Positions 13,121-25,800 are shown, numbered from the stretch's first letter. The stretch: DNA of 64,000 bases from Acanthopleura granulata (GCA_016165875.1 JABBOT010000080.1:933667-997666); one strand, 5' to 3'. The notes: generated by a model not told the origin, from the letters alone. Numbers and translations: made by a program.

Positions 13121-13439
13121 TATCATACCGTGAATAGGTAAAAGTGAATGAATAAGACTGCGCCAATGGGTCAGGTATATACCAGACAAACTCTTCACTT
13201 AAAGTAGCGGATGAAAAGGCGATCCCGAAAACGTGGGAAAGAAAAAAATATAGGAAAATGAAAGACTCAAGGTGGCAGAAGTGTTGCCGTCACACAAAGT
13301 CAGGCTACACCCGAAGATGTATGAGAGTTTTACCAGCGGTAGTAATACGACAATTTCTGTACAAGTCAACCGCAGAACTTTCTTGTATACTTTCTAATTA
13401 CAAAGTGTAATGAATAAAACCTTCTATCGTGCTACCAAT

Positions 13440-13635
13440 TACTTATATTTAATCACAATACATAAACATAATACAAGGTAAAGTGGTGTTTACGATATCA
13501 TAAAACAGAGCATCAGACAGAGCATCAGTGTATAGGCAACAGAAAATCATAATACATAAACATAATATAAGGTAAAGTGGTATTTACGATATGTTAAAAC
13601 AGAGCACCAGTGTACAGGCAGAAAATCAGTCCCCA
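13440..13635. repeat. Two-copy tandem duplication with a dispersed third copy at 15500-15565
   Basis: The unit AATACATAAACATAATACAAGGTAAAGTGGTGTTTACGATAT (read in pieces; about 95 bp with flanks) occurs at about 13455 and again at about 13550. A related block (CACAATACATAACATAAAAC then AAGGTAAAGTGATATTTAGG) lies at about 15520. It lies downstream of the peptide gene, and the third copy is inside that gene's intron. No coding function is visible. Confidence 0.65.
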
Positions 13636-13721
13636 TTGACTTCAGGATGAAGCAGCGATTACCTACAACCATGACGTCACAGGGCGTCGTGGCACCGATA
13701 GGCGCAGTGCGGTGACCGATG

Positions 13722-16455
13722 TTAGAAATTCGGATCCCTGCAACCAGGCCCAGTCCAAAGTCGAGGGCAAATGCAGAAACATATCATGCTTCCGGACTGA
13801 TTCCGCTTGAGCTTCCAGAGCCTGCCGCCATTGTGACAACGCATGGAATACTGGTCACATTGGTAAGGTACGATGTGGAAGCTTGAGCGCTTCTCAGCTG
13901 AAACAAACATTGGAAATGTAATTTATATGGAATTTCGGAAACAAAATAATTTCTTTCATACATAAAATCTACTTTTGCATATTGACATACAAAACCAACC
14001 CTCTTAGCTGAAAATAAGGAGACGGACTTTAAATAAGTTTTCTGAACTTGTCGCCCTGTCCCTTGTTTTTCCTGGAACAAAAAACAAGTTTGAACTAACA
14101 GAAGATATACAATTAAAATTTTCTGGTATAATTATTTTTACTAATTTATATATACGATAAAATAAGTACGATTTTTGGCGCAATAACAATATGCTAATGT
14201 ACAAGCCATTAGATTACCGATAAACAGCCTGATACATAAAGATATTCATTTAATGGTTTGATGTGTTCCGTGATATTCCAACTGTTCGGAGTAACAGTGC
14301 ACGGGGAGGAGATTATATAAAGGAATAAAAAGGATGATTCGCAATGAGTGCAAACCTGCCATCACATCAATAAACATACGGGGTTGTACATGGGCCTGTA
14401 GTCGAAAACCTTATATGCCATTCAGAAGTCTGATTTCCGTCTGTAACTGTGGTGGCGATGTGGTCGCCCTGATACCAGTGATACATGTATGCATATCTCT
14501 GTTCTGCGAGGTCCGTTTTTATCGAGTCGTCAATAAATCATGACCCGTTGTCTCCTGCGAGGCACCTAGATCTGAGGTCCTCTAACAAGACAGAACTGCT
14601 AATGTTTGGTTTTGAAAAGGTGTGGTTCAAACTGATAAGCCCTGACTTTATAAAAATGCCACACCTCGACACATGGTTTCAGTACTAGTTCTTCTTCTGC
14701 CTAATTTATTATACTTACGCCGTATATGGTATACTAACCTGAGAAGAAGGCTGGAAATAACGGTGGCTGATATCTTACAAGGATGACCTTAATAACAACA
14801 AATCCAGTTAGTTTGCACAAGACTGCATTGTGCGCTTGTCACCTAACTACAGTGGTATAAATTCATTTTATTCACATGAAGACAGTTGTCTCTTAATGCC
14901 CCTTTTGTTCGCCTCCAGTTGCCCTAAACACACATTTTGCCCATTCTGTCTGGTTGTGGCACATTAGATCCAAGATTGTCCCCGGCAATTCCAGCAACCA
15001 CCATGCCTATAATTAGCAGCTTGAACCTCGTTGAAATATGCTGATATAGCTAGCAGATACTTGCACATACAAAGTAAGCCCGTGTTCAAGGAGTGGTGTG
15101 GTCTGCAAAGGGGAGACAACGGCTGTGACTAATGTAATTACGTGTGAATTCACGCTATCCCCATCAAGAAAGGTTGAATGGTTCACGAGATGATGAGTTC
15201 CATTGTCCACTCAGATTTCTATTCAATAACGTGGGAAATTCCGCTTTCACACTTTACAGTAATATGGCTGGATTTAAGGCTTTTGGTATTTTTTTGGTCA
15301 TTACGATCTAAGGATCTCATAAGCGAACCAAAATGAAGAAATGTATGTATGCTATAACTGGACAAAGTTTGTGCGCAACGGTCAGTCCCAAGCTCTGCCC
15401 TTTATGGAGATAGCTCTGCTATTCGAGAATTTCCGTATACGCCTTTATTGGTCAGCAGCAGAACTTTCTATATCATTAGGAATACAACCACTTATCGTGC
15501 TACTGCTTACTGATATTTAATCACAATACATAACATAAAACAAGGTAAAGTGATATTTAGGATAAATTCCCTAGCAGAAATCCCGAGTTCTGCTTTAATT
15601 TATGGATTATACTGTCACGCAAACAATATATAGGTTTGTTATGCATGCAACCAAACCCCTTACCACGCACGCGCCGCTTTCTACGCTCGCTTTATATCCT
15701 TGTAACCACCAGACAATTTTGACCACTGAAGTCCCGCGCGACACATGCGCGTCTAGGCTTATTCAGGCTTAGTCTCACCACTAATGTCCTCGCGGGGAAC
15801 GACAATGAACATTTTCCAATAAAGTTTCTTTAGATGCCCGATGTATTCATGTTGTGTATACTTTAGATAAAGAGAATACATGTATCATGTGTTAATAGAA
15901 ATAAAGGAGATTTGGTTGTTTGCGATATTTCTTCCTGCCCCATTAGTAACCCTTTATTCAAGATTTCTGTTCAAAATTTGCCATTTGTGACACTGATGTA
16001 AAGTCATTAAGTATGTGCTGTAAGGAGTATGGTCACACCCTGTTAACTTTTTTAGACCTTTCTGTCCCGTTGAATGGGCGGAATCACTCTTGTCGCATTT
16101 GAAGCTTTTGTCTTCAAACATTTTCGTGCGGTGATAAGAAATTTCACATATTAAGAAAACTTTTTCCAGCGTAAACAATCAACTATGCTAAACCCCGATT
16201 GCTGCCATAACAATTTTATGAACAATGATTTTTATATACATATCATCATGACAAAATTTTACGCCATACTCAGTCAGACTTTAAATCCCAGAGTCAGGCG
16301 CTAATACTGCCTAGGTGCTATGACGTGTGTGGGTGCGTGTGGCTAGTTGCCTTACCCGCATATGAGGAGACAGAAGCGCTCTGTCCTGTTAGCACGAGTA
16401 AAGCCAGTAATACTAACAAAGTCAGGCTGACCACGTGTAGGACGCAACGATACAT
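13722..16455 (-). CDS. Secreted cysteine-rich EGF-like peptide, two coding exons
   Basis: Coding exons are 16356-16455 (start ATG 16453-16455) and 13722-13897 (stop TAA 13722-13724). The donor is GCGG|GTAAGG and the acceptor TTTGTTTCAG|CTGAG. Joined length is 276 nt, 91 residues, with the reading frame kept across the junction. Exon 1 encodes a signal peptide: a basic start (MYRC), a long leucine/valine core and a small-residue cleavage region near TGQSASVSS. Exon 2 begins with a dibasic site (EKR), then six cysteines in the order C-x6-C-x18-C-x-C-x-C-x8-C, including CHNGG and CPRLWTGPGC, which recall an EGF-like fold although the third EGF cysteine is displaced. It could be a growth-factor-like, antimicrobial or venom-type peptide; the role cannot be decided. 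A further small exon in the 2.4-kb intron is not excluded. Confidence 0.65.
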
Positions 16456-17897
16456 CTGTCAAGAAAACAGATACAACATACATGTGCATTAATTTGTTAA
16501 AGAGAAATTTTCAAATTTCAAATTTCTGCAAATATATATCACTGAAAACTATATGCAAAACAATCTTCATTTATTTTTGTAAATTTTTTGGGGGTCCAAA
16601 CAAAATGCAGTCAAATGCTTTAGTTCTGTTTTAGCTTTATGGACCGAATAAATAATGTTGGATCTGGGTGGTTCGAATTCTAGTTTCATCTTTTAATTTC
16701 CAATTCAAGAAACTTTTTGTGACGTCACTGATGCCTATAAAGCGGTCCGAAGAGCACACCATAGAATAAAAGCATGTGGCTTTCACTGCATTTTATTCAG
16801 TGAAATATGTAATTAAAAGTATGTCGTACCTTGAGTTCAGCTATAAACCTGTTTGTTCACTCAAACAATAAACCAGAGTTGGGTAAACATTCTATGGTGC
16901 CATAGGGGTGTGTAAGTTGCTACTTCTTAACCACTTACGTGTACCGTTAGAATAAAACCCTGACAAAAGTCCGAATTTCACCGGTAACGTGTGACCATTT
17001 GCTAACTATCACACTGTTGCTCTAGTTTTATTCCCTGTGCCTTAGTCTTTTTGTTTTATGTTTACTTCACATGCATCAGCAAACCCGCACATTCTTGTGT
17101 ATTTATGTCTTAATGTGGGCTTCTCCTGTACTAAGTAAAGAAAGTCATAACAGCAGTATTGTCTGCGCCAGTCCTATTTATGCTATACACTAATCAGCTT
17201 TGCAAATTATTAGGGCATCGATGCAATTCTTTTCATTCGTGGGATTTTTTTATTGAATGGTCATCGCCCATTCTGTCACATTTCTTCTAGAGTCAGATAT
17301 ATTTGTCAGCTTGAGTTTTCTCAGAGAAAAATACAACACGATTATTTCTTTCAGTTTTTCGCAGAAAAAATACACCGGGGATTTGACTTCCATGGCTGAA
17401 TAATCTACCTCCAGGCATGCCAGGTATCAGACCTTGATGTAGATCCGTTCCTAATTAATAAAGTATAAAGGGTACAGTTACAACTGTATAGTCATGCTGT
17501 AAGACAGACTAAATCTAGACAACCATTCTAAACTTTCTCTGCATGCATGGCGGGAACGTTTTGTGTATATATGTATGTCCCCAGTAACCTTCTGAGTGCT
17601 GTGAAACTCCAGGGGTTGTAACTTGTATTCGGAGTATCCATGTATATACGTCTATACGCCTGAAATAAAGCCATTCTTATTAAATAAGTGCCATACACGT
17701 ATTTCCTAAAAGCCGTTTTGGTAATTTTGCTGAATGGCGAATATCACCAATGTGCTTGTATAGGCAGATTCAAAGACAAATGTATTTTATAATTAACCTG
17801 CTTTGATTTTTGGGTATTTGAAGTTTGGAATCTGGTTTGGACATCGTGCTCAAGTATCCGCAAGTTCTTAATGCTGTCAATAAATACTGAAGAGTGC
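16456..17897. other. Upstream region of the peptide gene, no further gene seen
   Basis: Should contain the promoter of the minus-strand peptide gene. No other feature was recognised. Several short open frames were dismissed for lack of motifs. Confidence 0.45.
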
Positions 17898-18035
17898 ATG
17901 GGGCCTCCGTGGCCGAGGTGGTTAGCGCGCTATTGAAGCTTGATGACTTCATTCCCTCTCAACAATGTGGATGCTGTGAGTTCAAGTCCAGCATAAGTCT
18001 GCCAGTAACCATCGAGTGGTCGTGGTCGTCCAAAA
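17898..18035 (+). repeat. SINE 5' (tRNA-like) part
   Basis: Head of the tRNA-derived SINE: GGGCCTCCGTGGCCGAGGTG, then GTTAGCGCGCT (A-box region), then GTGAGTTCAAGTCCAGC (B-box), followed by CTGCCAGTAACCATCGAGTG. The 3' half is absent, so the copy is truncated or broken. Confidence 0.75.
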
Positions 18036-18374
18036 CATTAAACCCATAACATCGAGCCCTGCATCAAATATTTCAAATAAAAATACTTGAATTACATAAA
18101 TAGGCCTAGATACATGTTCCCTCTCGGCTCGGTAACAATACATTTTATCGGGAAGTACAAGCTATTGTAAGTCATCTTACAATGTCTTATTTTTAATATC
18201 ATATTCGACATATATAGGAATGAGAATGCTCATTTTTCGAATGATAATTTTTCCTGAACGTGTCTCGAAGTCTGGAAAGGCCTAGTAGTTATTAGATACA
18301 TTTTATACATATCATATACATTGTCGTCGGACAACGTCTTCAACTGATTCACTGAATATCAGGCAATGGGTAAA

Positions 18375-18535
18375 ATACTATATGCCCCCTACAGAAATGC
18401 TAATACTATATGTCTCCTACAAAAGTGCCATCACTATACGTCGTGTACAGGAGTACCAATACAGCAGGACGCTACAGAAGTGTCGACTCTATTGGCCCCC
18501 TACAGAAGTGCCAACACTATTACAGAAGCGTCAAC
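18375..18535 (+). repeat. Degenerate tandem repeat (about 34 bp unit)
   Basis: Reiterated blocks of the form CCCCTACAGAAATGCTAATA, CTCCTACAAAAGTGCCATCA and CCCCTACAGAAGTGCCAACA. About four or five diverged units. Not coding. Confidence 0.6.
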
Positions 18536-19950
18536 TTCGTCACAATAGGACAACTACAGAGGTAACGTTCAGCATGTCAAGCCTGCAAAACGCGACAACA
18601 TCACATATAACGAGACATTCTCGTAAATCCTAAGATGCTTACCTTTGAGGGGAAACAAGGTAGCCTGTAGCTGTAAGACACGACCAGCAGCGCTGTTCAA
18701 CCGTCGGCAGTCAGCTTTGCTGTGAAACTCGGGCCCACACTGTCAACTACATATCGACAACTTGCCGGTCATCAGCGAGATGAACAGCGGCCAGCCCACA
18801 CCTACTTCCAGCGTCCTGCAATCGTCCACTGGTTGGTGGTAAAAGATTCCACTGACTTCTGCCTACATTGTGTTAATCAGGCAATTCTTCCAATGATTGG
18901 CGTAGTAGTGCAAAACTCTGTTGTGACAAAAGCTGTCACGTGAATCGCGTGCATATATCTGTCCTGCATGGTGCGTGCACAGGCCTCAAGGGGCGAACTG
19001 TAACCACAACGCAATACCGCCTGATAGTCAGTGTAGCTGGGCATTATAAAAGCGCCCTATGATGGCCAAACCATCGTCCATCGATCTTTGGAGATAATCG
19101 TCAATCATATTGCAGCCGTCACTGATATCTGCTAAGGTACAGAGCCATATACAACTAACTCACAACACTCAGTCGGCATTCACTAGTACACACAGTAACA
19201 GACTGATTGTTGGCACAAATAAAACATTTGTGCTTTTTACAAAGGATATTTTTACATACTTGCACATCTACAATGTAATGGAAACTTAAACACACTTATT
19301 TTAACACGCAGCTTAGGCATTTCAATATGCGAAAGATGGATTCCAGAGCCGGATCCAGTCAGGGTACACTTTGCCAATTTCTGAAATTGGGTTAAAATCC
19401 GATCACCCCTTGTTAAAATATAGCCACTTGAACTTTATTGCGTTTCTCTTTTGCACGGTATATTTATATCAATTTTAAACAGTGCCATTATCAAATTGAG
19501 CGCATTCGTATAAGTTGCCAGTCCTTAACTGAGTACTGCATGAAATAACTATCAGATAAACAATATGTTAACAGAGGGCAAACATTATTGGACGGCCGTT
19601 GGCGTGACCATTGGGATTTGGATTATTGGGTAAGGGTAGTCAGTTATATTATTCGTGCATCAGAAGGTGTGGGCAAATTGTGAAGACCAGAGCAACAGGA
19701 CACCAGTTCGGAGTAAGAAAAAATATATTCTCGTTACGTACTATATTTACAATCAAATTAAGTGTTTGAACTGAGTTACTTAGGCCGAATGTAAAAATAA
19801 CAACGCTACAGAAGGTAACGAAGTTACACTGAAAAGCTTTTTTGTTACCTAAACATTGATTTCATAGGCACCGAGTGAGTAGTGCACTTGGAGGTTTGAC
19901 GGAGATCTAAAGCGATGATGCTAATGATATATGACAGAGTACCATGCACG
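18536..19950. other. Intergenic DNA, nothing recognised
   Basis: No coding region, RNA gene or clear repeat was found. Confidence 0.45.
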
Positions 19951-19954
19951 GCAG

Positions 19955-20745
19955 GGCCCATGGCTGGGCTGTGAGTGTATGGAGAGGTGAGGTTTAGGTG
20001 GTCAGGGGGTCCATGGCTGGGCTGTGGGTGTGTGGAGAGGTGAGGTTTGGGTGGTCAGGGGGCTGGGCTGTGGGTGTATGGAGAGGTGAGGTTTGGGTTT
20101 TCAGGGGGCTGGGCTGTGGGTGTATGGAGAGTTGAGGTTTAGGTGGTCAGGTGGTCCATGGCTGGGATGTGGGTATATGGAGAGGTGAGGTTTGGGTTTT
20201 CAGGGGGCTGGGCTGTGGGTGTATGGAGAGGTGAGGTGTGGGTGGTCAGGGAGTCGACGGCTGTGCTGTGAGTGTGTGGAGAGGCGAGGTTTGCGTAGTC
20301 AAGGGGTCAATGGCTGGGCTTTGGGTGTATGAAGAGGCGAGAGTTGGGTGGCCAGGGGACCCATGGGCAACTGTGGGTGTATGGAGATGCGAGATTTGGG
20401 TAGTCAGGAGACCCATGATTGGGCAGTAGGTGTATGGAGAGGCGAGGTTTGGGTGGTCAGAGGGTCGCTGGCTGCTCTGTGGGTGTATGGTGAGGTGAGG
20501 TTTGGGTAGTCAAGGCGCAAATGGCTGAGCTGTGGGTGTACGGAGAGGCGAGATTTGGGTGGTCAGGAGGCCCATGACTGGGTTGTGGATGTATGATGAG
20601 GCAAGCTTTGGAAGGTCAGGGGGTTCATGGCCGGGGTGTGAGTGTATTGAGAGGCGAAGTTTGGGTGGTCAGGTGACACATGGCTGGGCTGTGGGTTTAT
20701 GGCGAGGCCAGGGTTGGGTGGTCAAGGGGGGCATAGCCAGGCCCA
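19955..20745 (+). repeat. G-rich minisatellite, about 50-60 bp unit
   Basis: About a dozen imperfect copies of a unit built from CCATGGCTGGGCTGTGGGTG, TATGGAGAGGTGAGG and TTTGGGTGGTCAGGGGG. The unit varies in length because some copies lack the CCATGG part. The strand is strongly G-rich and C-poor. The open frames crossing it are a by-product of the repeat. Confidence 0.9.
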
Positions 20746-21425
20746 TTTAAAAAACAAATAAATACATGTATGTTGATTTTGGCACATGTGCCTTTAGATC
20801 TGAGTTCGGTTTACCATGTTGCCAGCTTGGCTTCGGCGTTAACTGCTCAGAATCATTACATTTACAAACCTAGAAGTCGATCGCTCGAGCTGTCCCCAAG
20901 TGCCAAAGCTTTACGCAACGAAAAGAGGTTTCCCCGATATTTAAAGGTAATAAACTCATTTCACTACATTATGCGAGAATAATACAAACCATAATGCTGC
21001 GATTATCACACATGTAACAGATACACACCCTTGGAGAATATCCAAAATTTTCAAATCACGTATATTTGTTGCTACGGTGGACTCGGCTTCTCTTCCCAAA
21101 TTTTAAAATCATAAACCTTTCCTCAGTAGCCTATTCACTTACAGTTCCTTCTACCCATTATTAAAACAGAAAAATATAGTTAATACCATGTACCAAACAA
21201 GTTGTCAATGGCTTCTGGGATACTGTATACCTGCTCGGTTTCAATCTAAACTTTCAGGCCTGCCGCCTTTCCATTTCAGGTACATCCGTGTTAACTGTCA
21301 CGTTATGGTATTTATTATACTCACAAATAACTAAGTGATATGAAATCGGAATTACTTTATAGGCATAATTAAAGGAAACGTGTTTTTGTAGCGCGCACAT
21401 TTAAGTAAAGAGCTGGCAAACAGAT
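20746..21425. other. Intergenic DNA, nothing recognised
   Basis: AT-rich, with no supported feature. Confidence 0.4.
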
Positions 21426-21680
21426 AGGAGGGTCGTTTGAATCTGAGACGGTGTTTGCGTTTGACTTTGGCGGCCGACGATGCATGTGTGGTCGTTTACG
21501 CAGGCTAACAGTCGTTGAAGGCCACTCGTCTTCCAGCAGTGTGGATTTGTGCCTCTTATGGCGGACGGTTCATCAGTAACTTGCCAAGATCGGTGGTTTT
21601 CACCGGGTACACCGGTTTCTTCCAACTATAATAACGACTTCCCTCGTGAAGACGTGGCGTTAAGTGAAGCAAAACTTAAA
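21426..21680 (+). repeat. SINE-like repeat, diverged
   Basis: Has the shape of the second SINE-like family in sense: GTAACTTGCCAAGATCGGTG, then TTTCTTCCAACTATAATAAC, then GACGTGGCGTTAAGTGAAGC, ending in an A-rich tail that leads into a CAAA microsatellite. Confidence 0.5.
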
Positions 21681-21685
21681 TGAAA

Positions 21686-21790
21686 AACAAACAAGCAAAC
21701 AAACAAACAAACAAACAAACAAACAAACAAACAAAACAACTAATAATGAATAAATAGATAGATGGATAAATAAATAATTAAATAAATAAA
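21686..21790. repeat. (AAAC)n and (AAAT)n microsatellite
   Basis: A run of AAAC/CAAA units is followed by TAAATAAATAATTAAATAAA. It is probably the expanded tail of the adjacent SINE-like repeat. Confidence 0.9.
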
Positions 21791-22502
21791 AAAACAGAAT
21801 ACTGGTCTTAGGCTCTCGATCCTACCGAAAGAAGTTACTTACCTGAGTGCACCTCGGCCCACGATCCAAAAAAACCGGATTCATATATGCGTTTACAGAT
21901 CTAATGTTAATCACATATATACTCCTTCGTCCTAGCGTGAGGCGTGTTTGATTCCATCAACATACGGTTCTGTGGATGGCCACTCAAATTAATTGAGCTA
22001 CACACAGCCACGGCACGCTGCTCGCACGAGATAATGGTGGATGGATTATTGTACGTTCCAATAGACTTACTATCTAAACACATTCTGTTTAAATGGTAAA
22101 CCGTAATACATGTACTTTTCTCGTGCCACAACGAAGGGGAGAAGTATAGTTCGTCTTTCAGATGAGTCAATAACCATCTAAACAGCTGGGATGTGTCTGA
22201 AAATCCCATAGTATTCTTTTGTCTGCATAGGGCATGCGTTGTATTGTACACGTATAATGTACATTAGAATATTTATACTGAACCTAGCTGAAACCTATCA
22301 GCTATGTGTCATTAAATTGCATAATGGTATCCATGTGAAACGATAATTTATATTTGCATTTGCGAGATGCATGGTTTGTATGATAACAGATAAATAACTG
22401 CTTGAATTAGGTAATAGAACTTTCACACATCAGTCAGAATATTTATGCCTTTTATTGGATACAGCCAGTTATGTATATAAAGGCGGCTCATGTACTAAGG
22501 GG
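21791..22502. other. Host flank left of the virus-like element
   Basis: AT-rich host DNA with no gene recognised. The last five bases before the element's left terminus (22503-22507, GAGTC) are repeated after its right terminus. Confidence 0.5.
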
Positions 22503-22507
22503 GAGTC

Positions 22508-22606
22508 AGCAGCAGGGGGGGGGGCATCGGGGAAAGTTATTTGGGGCAACTAACCCTCCCATAGTTCCCGGTTCTGGGATAACCGCCCTTATTTCCTGCA
22601 ATTAAG
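22508..22606 (+). repeat. Left terminal inverted repeat of the virus-like element
   Basis: Begins AGCAGCAGGGGGGGGGGCAT and includes CGGGGAAAGTTATTTGGGGC, AACTAACCCTCCC, GTTCCCGGTTCTGGGATAAC and CGCCCTTATTTCC, ending near GCAATTAAG. It pairs with 34804-34911 in reverse complement, with a few substitutions and small gaps (different G-run length, four extra bases on the right). A partial second copy of the CCTCCC..CCATAGTTCCCG block follows at about 22607-22630. The 5-bp target duplication GAGTC lies immediately to the left. Confidence 0.93.
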
Positions 22607-22657
22607 CCTCCCGGCCATAGTTCCCGTACCGGAGCGAGTATACCGAAAAACATAGGT

Positions 22658-22705
22658 GAGAGCCCCTGGGATACAGGCCCACCCCCCTCGCCGGCCCGGG
22701 CTCTC
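22658..22705 (+). other. GC-rich inverted repeat (hairpin) near the left end
   Basis: GAGAGCCCCTGGG (22658-22670) is complementary to CCCGGGCTCTC (22695-22705) with a small bulge, enclosing a C-rich loop. It lies between the terminal repeat and the first gene, where a replication or transcription control element could sit. Function unknown. Confidence 0.55.
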
Positions 22706-22855
22706 AGCGGGAGGTTCTGGACCGTTCGCTTAAGCCTCCCAGCTGATCATAATCATCGCTATTTTGATTCAGACACGCCTCGGAATGTAGTACACGTAAT
22801 CGTAATATTCCAGTTAGACAAATAGTTCCCTTACGGTATACCCTATGACATCAAC

Positions 22856-25800
22856 ATGGCATCGCATGCAGCAAGAGCAAGACAACTTCGAGACGAGTTC
22901 AAAGCCGTCACGGGGATATGGCCCCGATACCCCCGGTCCCGCGTAGCCCTCCAAGAATATCGCGAGACCCTTGACCGCTACAAAGCGGCCATGGCTGCCC
23001 GCAAGGCCAATATCGACCGGAAAAGGTCCGACGAGGACTTCGCTGACGAGTTCTCTCGTCTGAGCAAAATCGAAGGCGACTACTTCGACCTCGACACGCC
23101 TACTAGTGCCGGGAAGCTTGAAGGGTAAGCTGGCCGGCTCCTACAGCAAGTCAAGGCCCAACATCGACGTGAGGGCGCTGCCCACGTCTTCAGCTCCTGG
23201 AGGCAGGAGTCGCCCGACCCGTACGAGCTCGGCGACGTCGTCGTGGACGACAATATCCTCATCGGTAGCGGCAACGTCATCATTGACTACACCCTGACCG
23301 CAGAAAGGGCCGCAGAGGTCCTCAATAAACTCACAGCAGGAGGAGAATACATCGTCAAGGTGAAATTCCTCCGTGAGAAGGCCCGAGGTGACTGGGTCTT
23401 TGAAGATGCCTTCGCCCCCCTGGAACAAGGACGGACCCGGGGCGGCGAGGTCCTCGGGGTTACCTCAGCAACTCAGCCCGGTGCTCTGGAAGGGATTGAC
23501 CAACTGTACTACACCAATGCCTACCCTGTCAGTGCTGTTGTCTACGGCCTCTACCCCATCCGCGAGCCCGACGAGAGGAACCTCGATCCGATGCGAGACG
23601 GGGACCTCAATTGTGTTGTCCAGAGGGTTATCAAGCACGTCGAGGGGGCAAAGAGGGGCCATGGTCTTACCCCCGCCAGGCTCCGGAAGATCGAGGAGTG
23701 GGAGGCCAAGGTCCATGACACTGGCGCCAACCTTCAAGACATTTCCGGCCTCGAGACCATCCTCGAGCGGGCAATCATCGTCCGCGACATCACGGGTGCC
23801 GACCTCTATAACTCAGGGAAGAATCGGAGTGGAGGCCATCGAATCATCGAGCTCACGCTCCACAACGGTCACGCCTGGGGGGCTGACCTCCATTTCCCCC
23901 AAGCTCGCCAAGTCGTCATCTACGAAGGCGACGTGTGGGAAGCCCTCCGGGAAGCCACGCAAGACGGGCCCACGGCCGTCTGGGTCTTCGGAGGAGGAGA
24001 AGGTAGCCGGCGCCTCATAGTCAGCCTGTTCGTCCTCGAGGGTGGGCAGACTTACCGGACGCGAGCGACCCATGAAAGTATCCTGAGGACGTGCCGCGAC
24101 CTGGCGGCGGAGGATCCTGAAGCTTTGGCTCAAAAGGTCTTCGGCGAGAACCACGCCGCCAGCGTTGTCGCAAAAGAAAACAACGGCTGGAAGCCCACGC
24201 CTGTCGACTTCCTCGACATAGTGCAAAGCGCGTGCGTGGAACACGGCCATGGAGGCCTTTGGAATGCCGCGGCCTATAACGTGAACGACGTCGTCAGCAT
24301 CGACATGAAGGCCTGCTACCCCGCCTCGTTCCTGGGTAAAGGCGAAGCACTGGATGGTATGCGTCGCAGTCAACGGGCCCCTCCCGAAGGACATCGGTAC
24401 AGGCTTTGCCCAGGTCCGCGCATGGGAGTTCGCCGCTGGGGTCCACCCCGCGATCGTGGCCTGGTTCGGGGGGCATCTCCACAAGAAACAATGGGCTCCA
24501 ACCGCGCTGCTCGCCTACATGCGAGAGACGGAACTGCTCACCCGGCTCGAAGTCGCCGAGGCCATCGTTTCATTCGACAAGTAGAAGGAGGTCTGGTTGC
24601 CGGAGAGCCGTGACCTGGCGTGTTCGGTGATAGGTAAGTTTACGCAGGGAGCCAAGGCCGACGGCAAGAGGCGTACGTGGCGGCTTGTTACGGACCAAGG
24701 TGAGTTCGACTTCCTTGTCCGAGATACTCGCCAAAGTGGGACCCTCGTTGGAGCCCCCGAGGTCTGTCCCTTGGGCTGGATCCTCACCTACCACGATGGC
24801 AGCCAACCCCAGTACGCACACCTGCGGGCCTCGATGCTCGCATACGCACACATCAACCTGCTGGAGATGCTCAGCCGGTTCACGCCAGAGGAGGTAGTAC
24901 GGGTGGCCACGGACAGCCTCTACGTCAAAAAGGCAGCGCTTCACAAGCTCTAGGGTGTCAAGGCGTACGCGGCACCTGAAGTCCATCCCGACGGATTTTG
25001 CATAGAGTCCATAACCTGCCACGATCGACCCACGCCGGGGCCACCCTGAGAGGTCGCCCCGGCCCAGTAGCGCGACAAAGGCGAAAGCATCTTTGCCTGT
25101 TCGGACCATGCGGTCTACCAGCCTGAGCCCGGTCACTGGGAGGGCACACACGAGCTGGACGACAGCGCCGCGCCGCGCTACAGCGACCCGCTGACCAAAT
25201 ACCAGCAGAGCTACTTAAACGGGGCCGGTGGCTCTGGGAAGACGACACGTGCAACCGAGCTGTTCCGCGACAGGAAACCTCTGGTCTTCACCCCGACCCA
25301 CCGCTTGGCCAAAGAGATGAGTACCAGAGGGGTTGACGCCCAGACGTACCACTCTTTCTTCCAGTGGTCTGGTCAGACGGAGTGGACGGCGGAGCGCATG
25401 GGTCAGAAGTACATCCCGCGAGTCATCGTCTGGGACGAGGTGTGCACGGTGCCACGGCCGGTGCTCGAAACGTTCCTCGACTGGCTCCATCAGAGGTGCG
25501 TCCAGGTCATCTGCTGCGGAGACCAAGGCCAACCACCCGCCAATCGCAGGGGACGAGCCACACGCGTGGCTCCGGGAAAAGGACGACTACTACCAGGAGG
25601 TTACCGTCGACTACCGGAGCCGGTGCGAGGAACTGAAACCCTTGTACAGGAATATGAGGCTCCAGCCTGACCGGGTACAGTGTCAGGAGATGCGCAGGGC
25701 CCTCCCTGTATGCCGGGGCTGGGAAGACTTCGTCCAGGCTTGGCACCCCCGAGATCTCATACTAGTTTCCCGCAAGGGGGTGCGGGACAGCGCCCTGCGC

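Noticed and set aside
14004..14080. Possible extra exon of the peptide gene (acceptor-like TTTTTTGTTCCAG near 14074).
   Set aside because: No matching GT donor in a usable frame was found, and the two-exon model is already in frame.
20238..20750. Gly/Trp/Val-rich open frames over the minisatellite.
   Set aside because: They are the direct translation of a tandem repeat with no other support.
23373..25151. Long open frames on both strands overlapping the polymerase region (for example minus 23813-24484 and minus 24570-25151).
   Set aside because: They are shadows in GC-rich DNA: no motifs, and they overlap the frame carrying polymerase motifs.
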